A DNA stretch of 64,000 nt from Bradyrhizobium prioriisuperbiae (GCF_032397745.1 NZ_CP135921.1:4638501-4702500); one strand, 5' to 3'; positions 43,048 through 51,526 are shown, counted from the stretch's first letter. Made by a program: numbers and translations. Notes: a model not told the origin generated them from the letters alone.

Positions 43048-44142
43048 TCAAAGTGATGCTGGAAAAACGGTGGCGAGGGCCGGCGCAAGCGGTGCAACGC
43101 GCACCGCAAGACCACTCTCCAGCAGGCGCGTCTCGCCGAAGCGCGCCTGGGATATTTTCACGCCGGAGCCGTCGGCGGTCGTGACTTCATGCACGACGGT
43201 TGCGCCGAGGGGCAGCGCCATTCCGACCACGCCGGCAAAGCCGGACTCGTCGCTGACGAACTGCAGGTGTTCCGGCCGAATACACACGGTGACGCGTCCG
43301 CCGTCCGCCATCGATTTCGACGCCGGCCGGGCGATGATCTCGGCGCCGGCGTCGAGGCGGACTTTCGCACCGGTCGGATCGCTCGATACCAGCGTGCCCG
43401 GCATGCGGTTGGTCGACCCGACGAATGTGTTGACGAACAATGTCTGCGGACGATCGTAGACGTCGGAGGGAGAGCCGAACTGTTCCAGCCGGCCCTGGCT
43501 GAGAACGGCGACACGGTCGGCCATCGACAGCGCTTCTTCCTGGTCATGCGTCACGATCAGCGTCGTGATTCCGGACACACGTTGCAGCCGCTTGATTTCG
43601 ATCTGCATGTCCAGCCGCAGGTTCTTGTCCAGCGCCGCGAAGGGCTCGTCGAGCAGCAGGATCGATGGCTTGATCGCCAGTGCGCGCGCCAGCGCCACGC
43701 GTTGCTGCTGGCCGCCGGAGAGCTGGCGTGGCAACCGCTCGCCCATCGCGGGAAGCTGGACGAGTTCGAGCAGGCGCTGCGCCTCGCGCCGCCGTGTCGC
43801 CGTGTCGACGCCGCGTGCGGCGAGGCCATAGGCGACATTCTCGGTGATGGTCAGGTGCGGAAACAGGGCGTAGTTCTGGAACACGATGCCGACCGCGCGC
43901 CGGTTCGGCGGCAACCGGTCGACGATGTCGTCGCCGATGATGATCCGCCCCTCGGTCTGGGCGATAAATCCCGCAACGATGCGCAGCAGCGTGGTCTTGC
44001 CGCAGCCCGATGGCCCGAGCAATGCGATGATCTCGCCGCCCTTGATGTCGAGATTGATGTTCTCCACCGCGATCGCACCGCCGGGATAGCGGTGCGTGAT
44101 CCCGTCAACGACCAGCGAACGACCGCCCTTTGCGTCACTCAT
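43048..44142 (-). CDS. ABC transporter ATP-binding protein (PotA-like)
   Basis: 364 residues from the ATG at 44142. Walker A GPSGCGKTT, signature LSGGQQQRVALARAL, Walker B ILLLDEPFAALD, then an H-loop THDQEEALS. The last 110 residues form the OB/TOBE regulatory domain. Its start overlaps the end of the GntR gene by 8 nt, so the regulator and transporter are one operon. Confidence 0.93.
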   Translation of the reverse strand: MSDAKGGRSLVVDGITHRYPGGAIAVENINLDIKGGEIIALLGPSGCGKTTLLRIVAGFIAQTEGRIIIGDDIVDRLPPNRRAVGIVFQNYALFPHLTITENVAYGLAARGVDTATRRREAQRLLELVQLPAMGERLPRQLSGGQQQRVALARALAIKPSILLLDEPFAALDKNLRLDMQIEIKRLQRVSGITTLIVTHDQEEALSMADRVAVLSQGRLEQFGSPSDVYDRPQTLFVNTFVGSTNRMPGTLVSSDPTGAKVRLDAGAEIIARPASKSMADGGRVTVCIRPEHLQFVSDESGFAGVVGMALPLGATVVHEVTTADGSGVKISQARFGETRLLESGLAVRVAPLAPALATVFPASL

Positions 44143-44923
44143 GGAGAGCTCCCTCCCGGATCGTTGGGAAAGCGTTGCGATGGTCGCGGCGGGCCCCCGG
44201 CTTCTTGAGCGTGGTTTTGGCCAGCACCTCCAGCAGCGCCGTGCCGGTGCGCTGCACGTGCGCCGAGAGCAGGCGCCCGGCCGCTGCGCCGTCGCGGGCC
44301 TCGAGCGCGGCAAGAATGCCCGAGTGCTCGTCGACGGAATTGCTCCAGCGCCGGTCCGCACCGAGCGCCAGATAGCGGGCGCGCTCCGCCCGCGACAGCA
44401 GCGTTTCGTGCGCCTCGCGCAGCGGCGCATTGCGCGCTGCGCGGACGATCAGGCCGTGGATCTCGCCATTGATGGCGAAATAGTCGTTCAGCTTGCCGTC
44501 CCGGTGATGCTTCTCCATGCGCGTCTGCAGCAGGCGCAGGCGCTGCAGGTCGCGCGCGGTGGCGCGCCTGGCCGCGAGTTCGGCCGCGAGCCGCTCGATC
44601 CCCGCCAGCGCTTCGAACAACTCGATGATGCGATCCGGTTCGATATCCGCGATCCGCGGGCTGCGGTTGGGTCTCAGCTCCACGAGTCCCTCGGCGGCCA
44701 GCAGCTTCATGGCTTCGCGCAACGGCGTGCGGGACACGCCGAGCGCGCTGGAGAGCCTGGTTTCCTGCATCGACGCACCCGGCGCCAGTTCGCCGTGAAT
44801 GATCATGGCGCGCATCCGCGCCGCGGCGCGCTCATGCAGGCCCGCTCGCTTGAGCTGGAGTGTCTTGCGCCCCGCACCTTCGTCCGTCGGTTTCTGCACG
44901 CATCCGCCTCGCTGGAGGTCCAT
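44135..44923 (-). CDS. GntR-family regulator (FCD domain)
   Basis: 262 residues from the ATG at 44923. A GTG at 44899 has a better ribosome site (GAGGCGGA) and would give 254 residues. The wHTH spans about 28-90 (IHGELAPGASMQETRLSSALGVSRTPLREAMKLLAAEGLVELRPNRS), followed by the helical FCD domain with metal-ligand candidates (Asp and His in NDYFAINGEIHGLIV and VDEHSGIL). It is the first gene of the ABC operon and probably represses it until the substrate binds. Confidence 0.9.
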   Translation of the reverse strand: MDLQRGGCVQKPTDEGAGRKTLQLKRAGLHERAAARMRAMIIHGELAPGASMQETRLSSALGVSRTPLREAMKLLAAEGLVELRPNRSPRIADIEPDRIIELFEALAGIERLAAELAARRATARDLQRLRLLQTRMEKHHRDGKLNDYFAINGEIHGLIVRAARNAPLREAHETLLSRAERARYLALGADRRWSNSVDEHSGILAALEARDGAAAGRLLSAHVQRTGTALLEVLAKTTLKKPGARRDHRNAFPTIREGALHE

Positions 44924-45152
44924 GCTAGCCGGGATGGATGTCAGGCGTTGCCCAAATTTATTCCGTATCCGGATGAAAACAAAAGCATTTTGAACAAAGT
45001 GCATGCAGTGTGCAGGAATTCGGTGCGGCGAAGGCGTCAGGGACGGGTGGTTGAAACGAGCCGATGCTGTTGCGATCGGGGGCTGCCGAACTGCTGGCGA
45101 GGGCGCGGCCGCCACGCCGTAACGCCTGCCAAAGGTGATGGATCTCTCGCGC

Positions 45153-45310
45153 CTAATCCGCGCGCGTGGTGCCGCGCGGCGTCAAGTGCACGTCGATCTT
45201 GATGCGCTGGCTGGTCTTGCCGTCACTGATATCACCGCTCTCATCCTGCTCGGCATGTCCCAGCACATTCAGCAGCAGCGTTCGGGTCTCGCGGCCGATG
45301 CGGCCGAGCG
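45153..45310 (-). pseudogene. Truncated LacI-family regulator, C-terminal fragment 2
   Basis: It encodes GRIGRETRTLLLNVLGHAEQD, ISDGKTSQRIKIDVHLTPRG and TTRAD-stop, matching the last 50 residues of the intact LacI protein at 46342-47385. Nothing upstream of that part remains. It overlaps fragment 1 (39572-39860) only in the GRIGRET...AEQD part. Confidence 0.85.
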
Positions 45311-45542
45311 CCACCGAATATCACCTCTCCCACGACAACGATTTTGCTCCTGTTGGCCCCGGCGCATCGGATCGCAGGGAATCGTGGATTTGGCGGAGTT
45401 GGCGCAGCACGGTCGATGAAGATGGGCACCATAGCTTCGCCGCGGCGCCGTAACGAGTTGCGATAGCGCACGCCGAGGCAATCGGGAATGCGACGCAAGG
45501 TGCCGGAGTCGCTACGCCAGGCTCGTGCTTTTCCCTTGTGAG

Positions 45543-45560
45543 TATCTCAAAATTGAGATA
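45543..45560. promoter_or_regulatory. Toxin-antitoxin operator
   Basis: TATCTCAA-AA-TTGAGATA, 8-base arms, 9 nt before the toxin start. Position and symmetry fit autorepression by the HTH antitoxin. Confidence 0.7.
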
Positions 45561-45569
45561 TATTGGATT

Positions 45570-45893
45570 GTGCCTTGGCGTGTCGAAATCCTCAACGAAA
45601 CCGTTGTCGCGGAGATCGCCGCCCTTCCGCCCGATATGCAGGCGCGCTTTCTGCGGCTTGCGGAGCGTATTGCCTCGGCCGGGCTGGAAAGCCTGAGCGA
45701 ACCTCACGTCAAGCACCTTGAGGGGAAGCTCTGGGAGTTGCGGCTGACGGGCCGCGACGGAATTGCTCGCGCCCTTTACATCACGGCGATCGGCCGGAGG
45801 GTCGTCGTGGTCCGAGCATTCGTTAAGAAAACTCAGAAGACGCCGCGTGTCGAGATCGAACTTGCGTTACGGCGAGCGAAGGAGATTACATGA
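45570..45893 (+). CDS. HigB/RelE-type toxin (phage Gp49-like)
   Basis: 107 residues from a GTG at 45570, the first start after the operator. The conserved block is HLEGKLWELRLTGRDGIARALYITAIGRRVVVVRAFVKKTQKTPRVEIELALRRAKE, the signature of Gp49-like RelE/ParE toxins that cleave mRNA on the ribosome. The gene precedes and overlaps the antitoxin by 4 nt (ATGA), the toxin-first order of higBA loci. Confidence 0.9.
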   Translation: MPWRVEILNETVVAEIAALPPDMQARFLRLAERIASAGLESLSEPHVKHLEGKLWELRLTGRDGIARALYITAIGRRVVVVRAFVKKTQKTPRVEIELALRRAKEIT

Positions 45894-46171
45894 CAATCCC
45901 ATTCGAGAAGCTCAAGGCTCGTCTCATGGCCAACCCCAAAGTCAAGGCCGAGTATGACGCGCTAGCTCCAGAATTCGAGATCGCCGCTGAATTGCTCAGG
46001 GCTCGCTTGCGGGCTGGCCTCTCGCAGTCCGAATTGGCTGCCCGAATGGGCACCAGCCAGTCTACGATCGCTCGACTTGAAAGCGGACAAACCCTGCCGA
46101 GCACGAAGACGCTACTGCGTTATGCCGAAGCGACCGGCAGCAAGTTCCATGTGCGGCTCTCGGCGGCCTGA
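45890..46171 (+). CDS. HigA-type HTH antitoxin
   Basis: 93 residues. The XRE HTH is at about 40-90 (LRAGLSQSELAARMGTSQSTIARLESGQTLPSTKTLLRYAEATGSKFHVRL). The N-terminal segment (MTIPFEKLKARLMANPKVKAEYDALAPEFEIAAEL) is the usual toxin-binding part of this family. It is translationally coupled to the toxin and probably binds the palindrome at 45543-45560. Confidence 0.9.
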   Translation: MTIPFEKLKARLMANPKVKAEYDALAPEFEIAAELLRARLRAGLSQSELAARMGTSQSTIARLESGQTLPSTKTLLRYAEATGSKFHVRLSAA

Positions 46172-46219
46172 TGCGGCGCTTGCGCGCGATCGGCAACGGC
46201 ATCGAACAAAATCGCGAAC

Positions 46220-46262
46220 TGGCGTGCCCGAAGAGATTCGAACTTGTGACCTTTTCTGATCT
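46220..46262 (-). pseudogene. Partial tRNA remnant (3' half, Arg-like)
   Basis: Read on the minus strand, the segment ends CGGGCAC-G-CCA and contains the T-loop GTTCGAATC preceded by AGAAAAGGTC, as in the 3' half of alphaproteobacterial tRNA-Arg genes. The T-stem has mismatches and no 5' half follows, so it cannot be a working tRNA. It resembles an attachment-site scar. Confidence 0.45.
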
Positions 46263-46341
46263 GGCCTTGCCCGATGTCCGACTTGAGGCCGGGATGCGCA
46301 CCAAAGCGGACGGGCTCCCACGCCTCTGATGGGTTCATGCC

Positions 46342-47385
46342 CTAATCCCCCCGCGTCGTCCCGCGCGGCGTCAAATGCACCTCAATCTTGATGCGCTGGC
46401 TGGTCTTGCCATCACTGATATCACTGCTCTCATCCTGCTCCGCATACCCCAGCAGATTCAGCAGCAGCATTCCGGTTTCGCGGCCGATGCGCCCGCCGTC
46501 GACGGCGGTCGTGGTGAGTGCCGGCAGGCAGCAGCGCGACACCTCGAAATCGCCGAAGCCGATGACGGCGAGCTGCGATGGCACATCGATGCCCATGGCC
46601 TGGGCTTCGGTGAGCACGCCGAATGCGCCGGGGTCGGATACACACATGATGGCGTCGATGTCGGGCCAGCGCTTCAGCATCTGCGGCAGTGCGGCGCGGC
46701 CCTGCAGCATGCTGATCGGTGGGGGGCACTGATCGTGCAGGCGCACCGGGCCGAGCTTGAGCTCCTTGACGGCGCGCACGAAACCCTGCCGGCGGCGGGC
46801 GCCGCGGGTGCCCTGGTCGTTGATCTCGCCGAGATAGGCGAGGCGGCGATAGCCGCGCTCGGCGAGGTAACGCACCATGTTGACGGCGACGTCCTCATTG
46901 GAGAAGCCGACCACATGGCCGATTGGGCGGCTCGGCCAGTCCCAGATCTGCACCACGGGGATGCCCGCCTTGAGCAGCAGTTCGCGCGACTTGGCCGAAT
47001 GGCCGTCGGACACCAGCACCACGGCCTCCGGGCGGCGCTGCAGCAGCGCGGCGAGCAGCGGCTCCTCGCGTCTGGTTTCGTAATTGGTGTAGCCGATCAG
47101 GGTTTGCAGCCCGGCGGCCTGCAGCGTATCCGCCAGCGCGTGCGTCGTCTCGGCGAAATGCGGGTTGTTCAGCGACGGCACCAACAGCGCGATGAAGCCG
47201 GAGCGTTTGGACGACAGGCTGCCCGCGATCTGGTCCGGCACATAGCCGGTCTCCTTGATGATGCCCAGGATGCGGCGGCGCGTGGCGGGTGATACCGAGC
47301 TGTCGCGTTTCAGCGCGCGCGACACCGTCATGGCGGAAACGCCAGCCAATCGAGCGACATCGGCCATTTTAATGCGGCGCATCAT
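46342..47385 (-). CDS. LacI-family regulator, intact
   Basis: 347 residues. HTH and hinge occupy 7-60 (MADVARLAGVSAMTVSRALKRDSSVSPATRRRIL...GSLSSKRSGFIALLVPS). The rest is the sugar-binding-like core, closest in feel to the GntR/gluconate-type LacI members. It is divergent from the ABC transporter operon, with the 16-bp palindrome between them. The same palindrome precedes the lactonase operon at 26.9 kb, so it probably represses both. Two decayed copies of its 3' end lie 1 and 6.5 kb to the left. Confidence 0.93.
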   Translation of the reverse strand: MMRRIKMADVARLAGVSAMTVSRALKRDSSVSPATRRRILGIIKETGYVPDQIAGSLSSKRSGFIALLVPSLNNPHFAETTHALADTLQAAGLQTLIGYTNYETRREEPLLAALLQRRPEAVVLVSDGHSAKSRELLLKAGIPVVQIWDWPSRPIGHVVGFSNEDVAVNMVRYLAERGYRRLAYLGEINDQGTRGARRRQGFVRAVKELKLGPVRLHDQCPPPISMLQGRAALPQMLKRWPDIDAIMCVSDPGAFGVLTEAQAMGIDVPSQLAVIGFGDFEVSRCCLPALTTTAVDGGRIGRETGMLLLNLLGYAEQDESSDISDGKTSQRIKIEVHLTPRGTTRGD

Positions 47386-47465
47386 CGCTCCGGTCTGTGG
47401 TTGTTGTGCGCAAGTCCCGACTCCCTCGCTCCCAACGTGGCATTACTTGCGGGGAGCCGTCATCG

Positions 47466-47481
47466 ATGTTATCGATAACAT
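47466..47481. promoter_or_regulatory. LacI-type operator between lacI-like gene and ABC operon
   Basis: ATGTTATCGATAACAT, identical to 26915-26930, lies 80 nt from the regulator start and 89 nt from the transporter start, able to control both promoters. Confidence 0.9.
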
Positions 47482-47570
47482 AAACCAAAAAGCAGGGGCG
47501 ACTTTTGGATCGTCCCGTATGGCTGGACAACGCTGGCCGGCTGTTACGGCCGGGACAAGGGGAGGATGGC

Positions 47571-48914
47571 ATGAGAATTTCGCGTCGCGCGGCTCTTCAG
47601 GCGTCACTCGGATCGGCGGTCGCCGCCTTCGCATCGCCCTATGTGGCGCGGGGCGCCGAAACCGGCTGGGCCGGCCTCAAGGGCCAGTCCATCGTCATCA
47701 ACTGGCCGTCACATCCGCATTACGACGTCGCCAAGACGCTGATCCCGGAATTCACCGCGGCGACCGGCATCAAGGTCGAACTCGACGAGATGCAATACCT
47801 GCGGATGAAGGACGCCCAGGTGCTGCAGATGTCCAAACCACAAGGCGACTACGACGTCATTGTCTATGTCATCATGTGGAAAACCGAATACGTCCAGCGC
47901 AATTTCCTTAACGAGCTGACGCCGCTGTTCGCCGACGAACGGCTGGCGATGAAGGACTACAACAAGGACGGCATCATCAAGGCGTATTACGAAGGCCTTG
48001 GCCTGGTCGGCGGCCCGCGCGGTTATCTGCCGGGGCCGGGCGCGAAACTCTACGGCATTCCCTATGGCGCCGAATGCAGCGTGCTGGCTTATCGCAAGGA
48101 TATCTTCGCCAAGCACAATCTGACGCCGCCGCGCACCTATGACGAGATGCTGACCGCCGCGCGCGTCATCAAGGAGAAGGAGCCGGGCATGGGCGGCCTC
48201 GCGCAACGGGCGCAGACCGGCCACCAGGTCACGGCCGGCTGGCTGATCCATCTGACGCCGTTCAACGGCCAGGTGATCGACGACAAGTTCGTGCCGCAGG
48301 TCGCGGCGCCCGAGGCGATCAAGGCCACCGAAGTCTACAAGGAGTTCATCGACACCGGCCCCGCGGGCGCCGCCTCGTTCGATTTCGGCCAGAGCATGAA
48401 CGCGTTCCTGCAGGGGCAGGCGGCGATGTATTGCGATTCCATCTCGGTGTTCGGCCCGGCGCGCAATCCCGCGAAATCCAAGGTGGTCGACAGCGTCGGT
48501 TACCTGGTGCATCCGAAGGCCACGCGGTATTCCGGCGAGCTCGGCGGCTTTGGTCTTGCGATCCCGAAAAACTCGGCGCGGCGAGAGGCGGCGTTTGCCT
48601 TTATGCAGTGGATGACAGCGGCGCAGCAGGATATCCGGGTGACCGCGCAGGGCGGCCAGCCGACCCGCCTGGCCACGCTGGAGCATCCCGACGTCAAGAA
48701 GATCTATCCGGTCGACGTCTATCGCGAATGCCTGGAGATCGCCAATCCGGACTGGCGCCCGATCATCAACGAGTGGACCGAGATTTCCGAGAAGGTGCTG
48801 GGGCTGCGGCTGTCCGAGATCATCACCGGCAAGGCTCCGATCAAGCCGACCATGGAAACCGCGGCGACGGAGATCAAAACCGTGCTGACCCGCGCCGGCT
48901 ATTACAAGACCTGA
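47571..48914 (+). CDS. Sugar-type ABC transporter solute-binding protein
   Basis: 447 residues from the ATG at 47571, behind GGGGAGGA. The twin-arginine-like signal peptide spans residues 1-28 (MRISRRAALQASLGSAVAAFA). The mature protein matches the MalE/UgpB-type family: VINWPSHPHYDVAKTLIPEFTAATGIKVELDEM, GIPYGAECSVLAYRKDIFAKHNLTPPRTYDEML and MQWMTAAQQDI. It binds a carbohydrate or sugar acid. It heads an operon with two permeases and a cupin, downstream of the LacI operator. Confidence 0.92.
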   Translation: MRISRRAALQASLGSAVAAFASPYVARGAETGWAGLKGQSIVINWPSHPHYDVAKTLIPEFTAATGIKVELDEMQYLRMKDAQVLQMSKPQGDYDVIVYVIMWKTEYVQRNFLNELTPLFADERLAMKDYNKDGIIKAYYEGLGLVGGPRGYLPGPGAKLYGIPYGAECSVLAYRKDIFAKHNLTPPRTYDEMLTAARVIKEKEPGMGGLAQRAQTGHQVTAGWLIHLTPFNGQVIDDKFVPQVAAPEAIKATEVYKEFIDTGPAGAASFDFGQSMNAFLQGQAAMYCDSISVFGPARNPAKSKVVDSVGYLVHPKATRYSGELGGFGLAIPKNSARREAAFAFMQWMTAAQQDIRVTAQGGQPTRLATLEHPDVKKIYPVDVYRECLEIANPDWRPIINEWTEISEKVLGLRLSEIITGKAPIKPTMETAATEIKTVLTRAGYYKT

Positions 48915-48928
48915 ACCAGGGACGCGGC

Positions 48929-49819
48929 ATGTTGGGTCGCTGGGGATTCGATCGCAGGCTGGCGCCGTATGTATTTGCGGCGCCAGCGGTGCTGATCATG
49001 GCGGTCGGGCTGTTCTATCCGGTGGTCGAGGCGGTGCGGCTGTCGCTCTACGAGGTGCGTCTCGGCGAGCCGCCGACGCCGCAGGCGTTTCGCGGGCTGT
49101 CGATCCTGGCGGAAGCACTGGCGGATTCTTCCGTCCGCACCTCCATGGCGGTGACGCTGCAGTTCTCCGTGCTGGTGGTGGCGGTGGAGATGGTGCTGGG
49201 CGTGGCGCTGGCGCTTGCTTTGGAAAAGCCGCTGCGGGGCATGCGCGCCTTCCGCACTCTGTTCGTGCTGCCGATGATGATCGCGCCGATTTGTGTCGGC
49301 CTGATCTGGCGTTATATGTTCGATGTCAATGTCGGGCCGATCAATAGCTGGCTGGCGATGTTTCATGTGAAACCGGCCTGGCTCGCGGACCCCAGCCTGG
49401 CGTTTTTCACGCTGTGCGTCACCGACATCTGGCAGTTCACCCCGTTCGTGTTCATTCTCGCCTTGGCGGGGCTGCAAGGCATCGACCAGTCGGCGGTCGA
49501 GGCCGCCAAGATCGATGGCGCCTCGGTGCTGCAAACCATCCGCTACATCAAGATCCCGCTGCTGGCGCCGATCCTGATGATCACGATTTTGATGCGGCTG
49601 ATCGATGCGCTGCGCGGGCTGGAGGTGGTCTACGCCATGACCAATGGCGGCCCGGGGCTTTCGACCGAATTGTTTTCGCTGCACATCTACAAATCCGCCT
49701 TCGTCACCCAGCGCATGGGCCATTCCGCGGCGCTGTCAGTCTGCCTGCTGGTGGTGACCACGGCGCTCAGCGCGGCGCTGCTGATGTGGAGCAATCCCAT
49801 GCGCCGGAAGGGAGGCTGA
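48929..49819 (+). CDS. Sugar-type ABC transporter permease (MalF/UgpA-like)
   Basis: 296 residues from the ATG at 48929. Six membrane helices. The EAA loop is DQSAVEAAKIDGASVLQTIRYIKIPLLAP. It follows the binding-protein gene after 14 nt. Confidence 0.93.
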   Translation: MLGRWGFDRRLAPYVFAAPAVLIMAVGLFYPVVEAVRLSLYEVRLGEPPTPQAFRGLSILAEALADSSVRTSMAVTLQFSVLVVAVEMVLGVALALALEKPLRGMRAFRTLFVLPMMIAPICVGLIWRYMFDVNVGPINSWLAMFHVKPAWLADPSLAFFTLCVTDIWQFTPFVFILALAGLQGIDQSAVEAAKIDGASVLQTIRYIKIPLLAPILMITILMRLIDALRGLEVVYAMTNGGPGLSTELFSLHIYKSAFVTQRMGHSAALSVCLLVVTTALSAALLMWSNPMRRKGG

Positions 49820-49822
49820 GGC

Positions 49823-50743
49823 ATGCATCAGCCTCTTTTCAGTCAGCCTCGCGCCAGCCAGCCGCTTGTCACCCAGTCTCGCGTGAGTCACGTGCTCGCC
49901 GCCGCCGCGCCCGCTGCGGCCGAGTCTGGTGCAGACCGCGGCGGCCAAGGCCTGCGCTTCGGTGTCCTGGTATTGCTCGCGGCGCTCTCGGTGCTGCCGA
50001 TCCTGGTGATGCTGTCGACCTCGCTGAAGACCCAGCGCCAGATCTTGGGCGGAGACTTCTCGTTTTTCGTGATGCCGACCTTCGACAATTACCGCGGCGT
50101 GCTGGAGGGGCGCTTCCTCGGTTATCTCGGCAACAGCGTGATTGTCAGCATCTCAGCCACGCTGCTGACGCTGATCTTCGGCACCATGTGCGCCTACGCC
50201 ATCTCGCGGTTTCGCTTTGCCGGCCGCTCGCCGATCGCGATTGGCACGCTCTTGTTGCGCACGGTGCCGCCGGCGGTGCTGGCGATCCCGGCCTATTTCA
50301 TCCTGACGCCGCTGCATCTCGACGGCCTGACCGGCCTCGTGATCTCCTATGTCGCGCTGAACCTGCCATTCACGATCTGGCTGCTCTACGGCTTCATCGA
50401 GCAGGTGCCGACGGAGCTGGAAGAGGCGGCGACCGTCGACGGCTGCGGGCCGTACCGGCTGTTCTTCACGTTGATCCTGCCGCTGCTCAAGCCGGGGCTT
50501 GCGGCGGCCGCGATCTTCACCTTCCGGATCGGCTGGAACGAACTGGTGCTGGCCTCGATCCTGACCAACCGCACCAGCCGCACGCTGCCCTACGGCGTTT
50601 ATCTCTTCATCACCGATGTCGGCATCGACTGGGGACAGCTGATGGCCGCCGGCATGCTGGTGGCGCTGCCGCCGCTGATTTTCACCTTCATCGCCGCGCG
50701 CCAGATCATCACCGGCCTGACCGCCGGTGCGGTGAAGGGGTGA
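49823..50743 (+). CDS. Sugar-type ABC transporter permease (MalG/UgpE-like)
   Basis: 306 residues, six membrane helices after a 45-residue Ala/Ser/Gln-rich N-terminal tail unusual for the family. The EAA loop is PTELEEAATVDGCGPYRLFFTLILPLLKPG. It starts 3 nt after the first permease. No ATPase gene follows, so the transporter must borrow one from elsewhere. Confidence 0.92.
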   Translation: MHQPLFSQPRASQPLVTQSRVSHVLAAAAPAAAESGADRGGQGLRFGVLVLLAALSVLPILVMLSTSLKTQRQILGGDFSFFVMPTFDNYRGVLEGRFLGYLGNSVIVSISATLLTLIFGTMCAYAISRFRFAGRSPIAIGTLLLRTVPPAVLAIPAYFILTPLHLDGLTGLVISYVALNLPFTIWLLYGFIEQVPTELEEAATVDGCGPYRLFFTLILPLLKPGLAAAAIFTFRIGWNELVLASILTNRTSRTLPYGVYLFITDVGIDWGQLMAAGMLVALPPLIFTFIAARQIITGLTAGAVKG

Positions 50744-50784
50744 TCAATTCGAAATTCCGTCCTCCAACCACAAGGAACACAGCC

Positions 50785-51336
50785 ATGGACATCAAGGGGA
50801 CCCGCCAGGAAATCGCGGTGAATTACGACACCAGCATCGGCGCCTGGTTCGGCCGCTCGCTGCCGATCTCGCATGAGGAGATGCAGAGCCGGGTGTTCCG
50901 TTTCGGCGAACTGCCGTCCAGCGACACCGCTTTCATCGACGCGGCGATCCCCGGCCATAACAGAACATTGCTGGGCGCGCTCGGCCGCGGCACCGCGGAG
51001 GAGGACCTCAAGCATCAGGTCGAGAAGGCGGAGAATTATCACATCGATTACATCCGCGCCGATCCCGGCAACGGCGCGGCGCTGCACTCGCACGACACCG
51101 AAGAGACCTTCATCTGCATTACCGGCAAGTGGCGCGTCACCTGGGGCACCGACGGCGAGGAGAGCGTCGAGCTGAACTATCTCGACGGCATCTGCTGCCC
51201 GCCCGGCGTGATGCGTTCGTTCGAGAATCTCAGCGACCAGCCGGCACTCCTGATGGCCATCATCGGCGGCCGCGAACCCGGCAATGTGGTGTGGTCGCAG
51301 TCGATCCAGCAACGCATCGCTTCGGGCCAGCGCTAG
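50785..51336 (+). CDS. Cupin-domain protein
   Basis: 183 residues from the ATG at 50785, behind AAGGAAC. The cupin metal motif is HSHDTEETFICITGKWRV (His, His, Glu), with PPGVMRSFENLS as the second half motif. It is the last member of the LacI-controlled ABC operon. It may be an isomerase or dioxygenase acting on the imported compound; the reaction is unknown. Confidence 0.85.
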   Translation: MDIKGTRQEIAVNYDTSIGAWFGRSLPISHEEMQSRVFRFGELPSSDTAFIDAAIPGHNRTLLGALGRGTAEEDLKHQVEKAENYHIDYIRADPGNGAALHSHDTEETFICITGKWRVTWGTDGEESVELNYLDGICCPPGVMRSFENLSDQPALLMAIIGGREPGNVVWSQSIQQRIASGQR

Positions 51337-51364
51337 GACCTCGCTTCGATGAAGGACGTGCGCT

Positions 51365-51526
51365 GTGGCGCAGAGCCGAAAGAGCAGGGATGACGACGCG
51401 GTGAAAACCGCGCAGGCGCTGCGTCTGGTCAAGGCGTTTACGGCGCTGGACAGCCAGCCGGTCCGTGAAGCGCTGCTCACTCTCGCCGAAGCTCTTGCCG
51501 CCGCCAGCGAGGGGCGTCGGCAATAA
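51365..51526 (+). CDS. Small 53-residue protein of unknown function
   Basis: GTG start. Translation VAQSRKSRDDDAVKTAQALR continues LVKAFTALDSQPVREALLTLAEALAAA, an amphipathic helix pair that resembles the C-terminal tails of small HTH-regulated proteins in Bradyrhizobium. It lies 28 nt after the cupin gene on the same strand. No start better than GTG exists in frame. Confidence 0.45.
   Translation: MAQSRKSRDDDAVKTAQALRLVKAFTALDSQPVREALLTLAEALAAASEGRRQ

Larger units (their letters stand above)
44924..45569. other. Region without an intact gene: LacI relic and toxin-antitoxin promoter
   Basis: 646 nt. It contains a LacI fragment at 45153-45310 and the toxin-antitoxin operator at 45543-45560. 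The stretch 45311-45520 shows no recognisable gene. The GntR promoter must lie near 44930-45010, where the sequence is AT-richer. Confidence 0.55.

Noticed and set aside
45241-45498. Minus-strand 85-codon frame left of the toxin
   Set aside because: It overlaps the LacI relic in another frame and has no recognisable product.
39434-45900. Idea that a transposon split one LacI gene into the two fragments
   Set aside because: On the minus strand the 3' tail should lie at the lower coordinate; here the tail fragment is at the higher coordinate, so simple insertion does not fit.
46062-46338. Several small minus-strand frames with segments such as KVTSSNLFG
   Set aside because: They are translations through the tRNA-like remnant and the antitoxin complement, of the sort often wrongly annotated beside tRNA genes.
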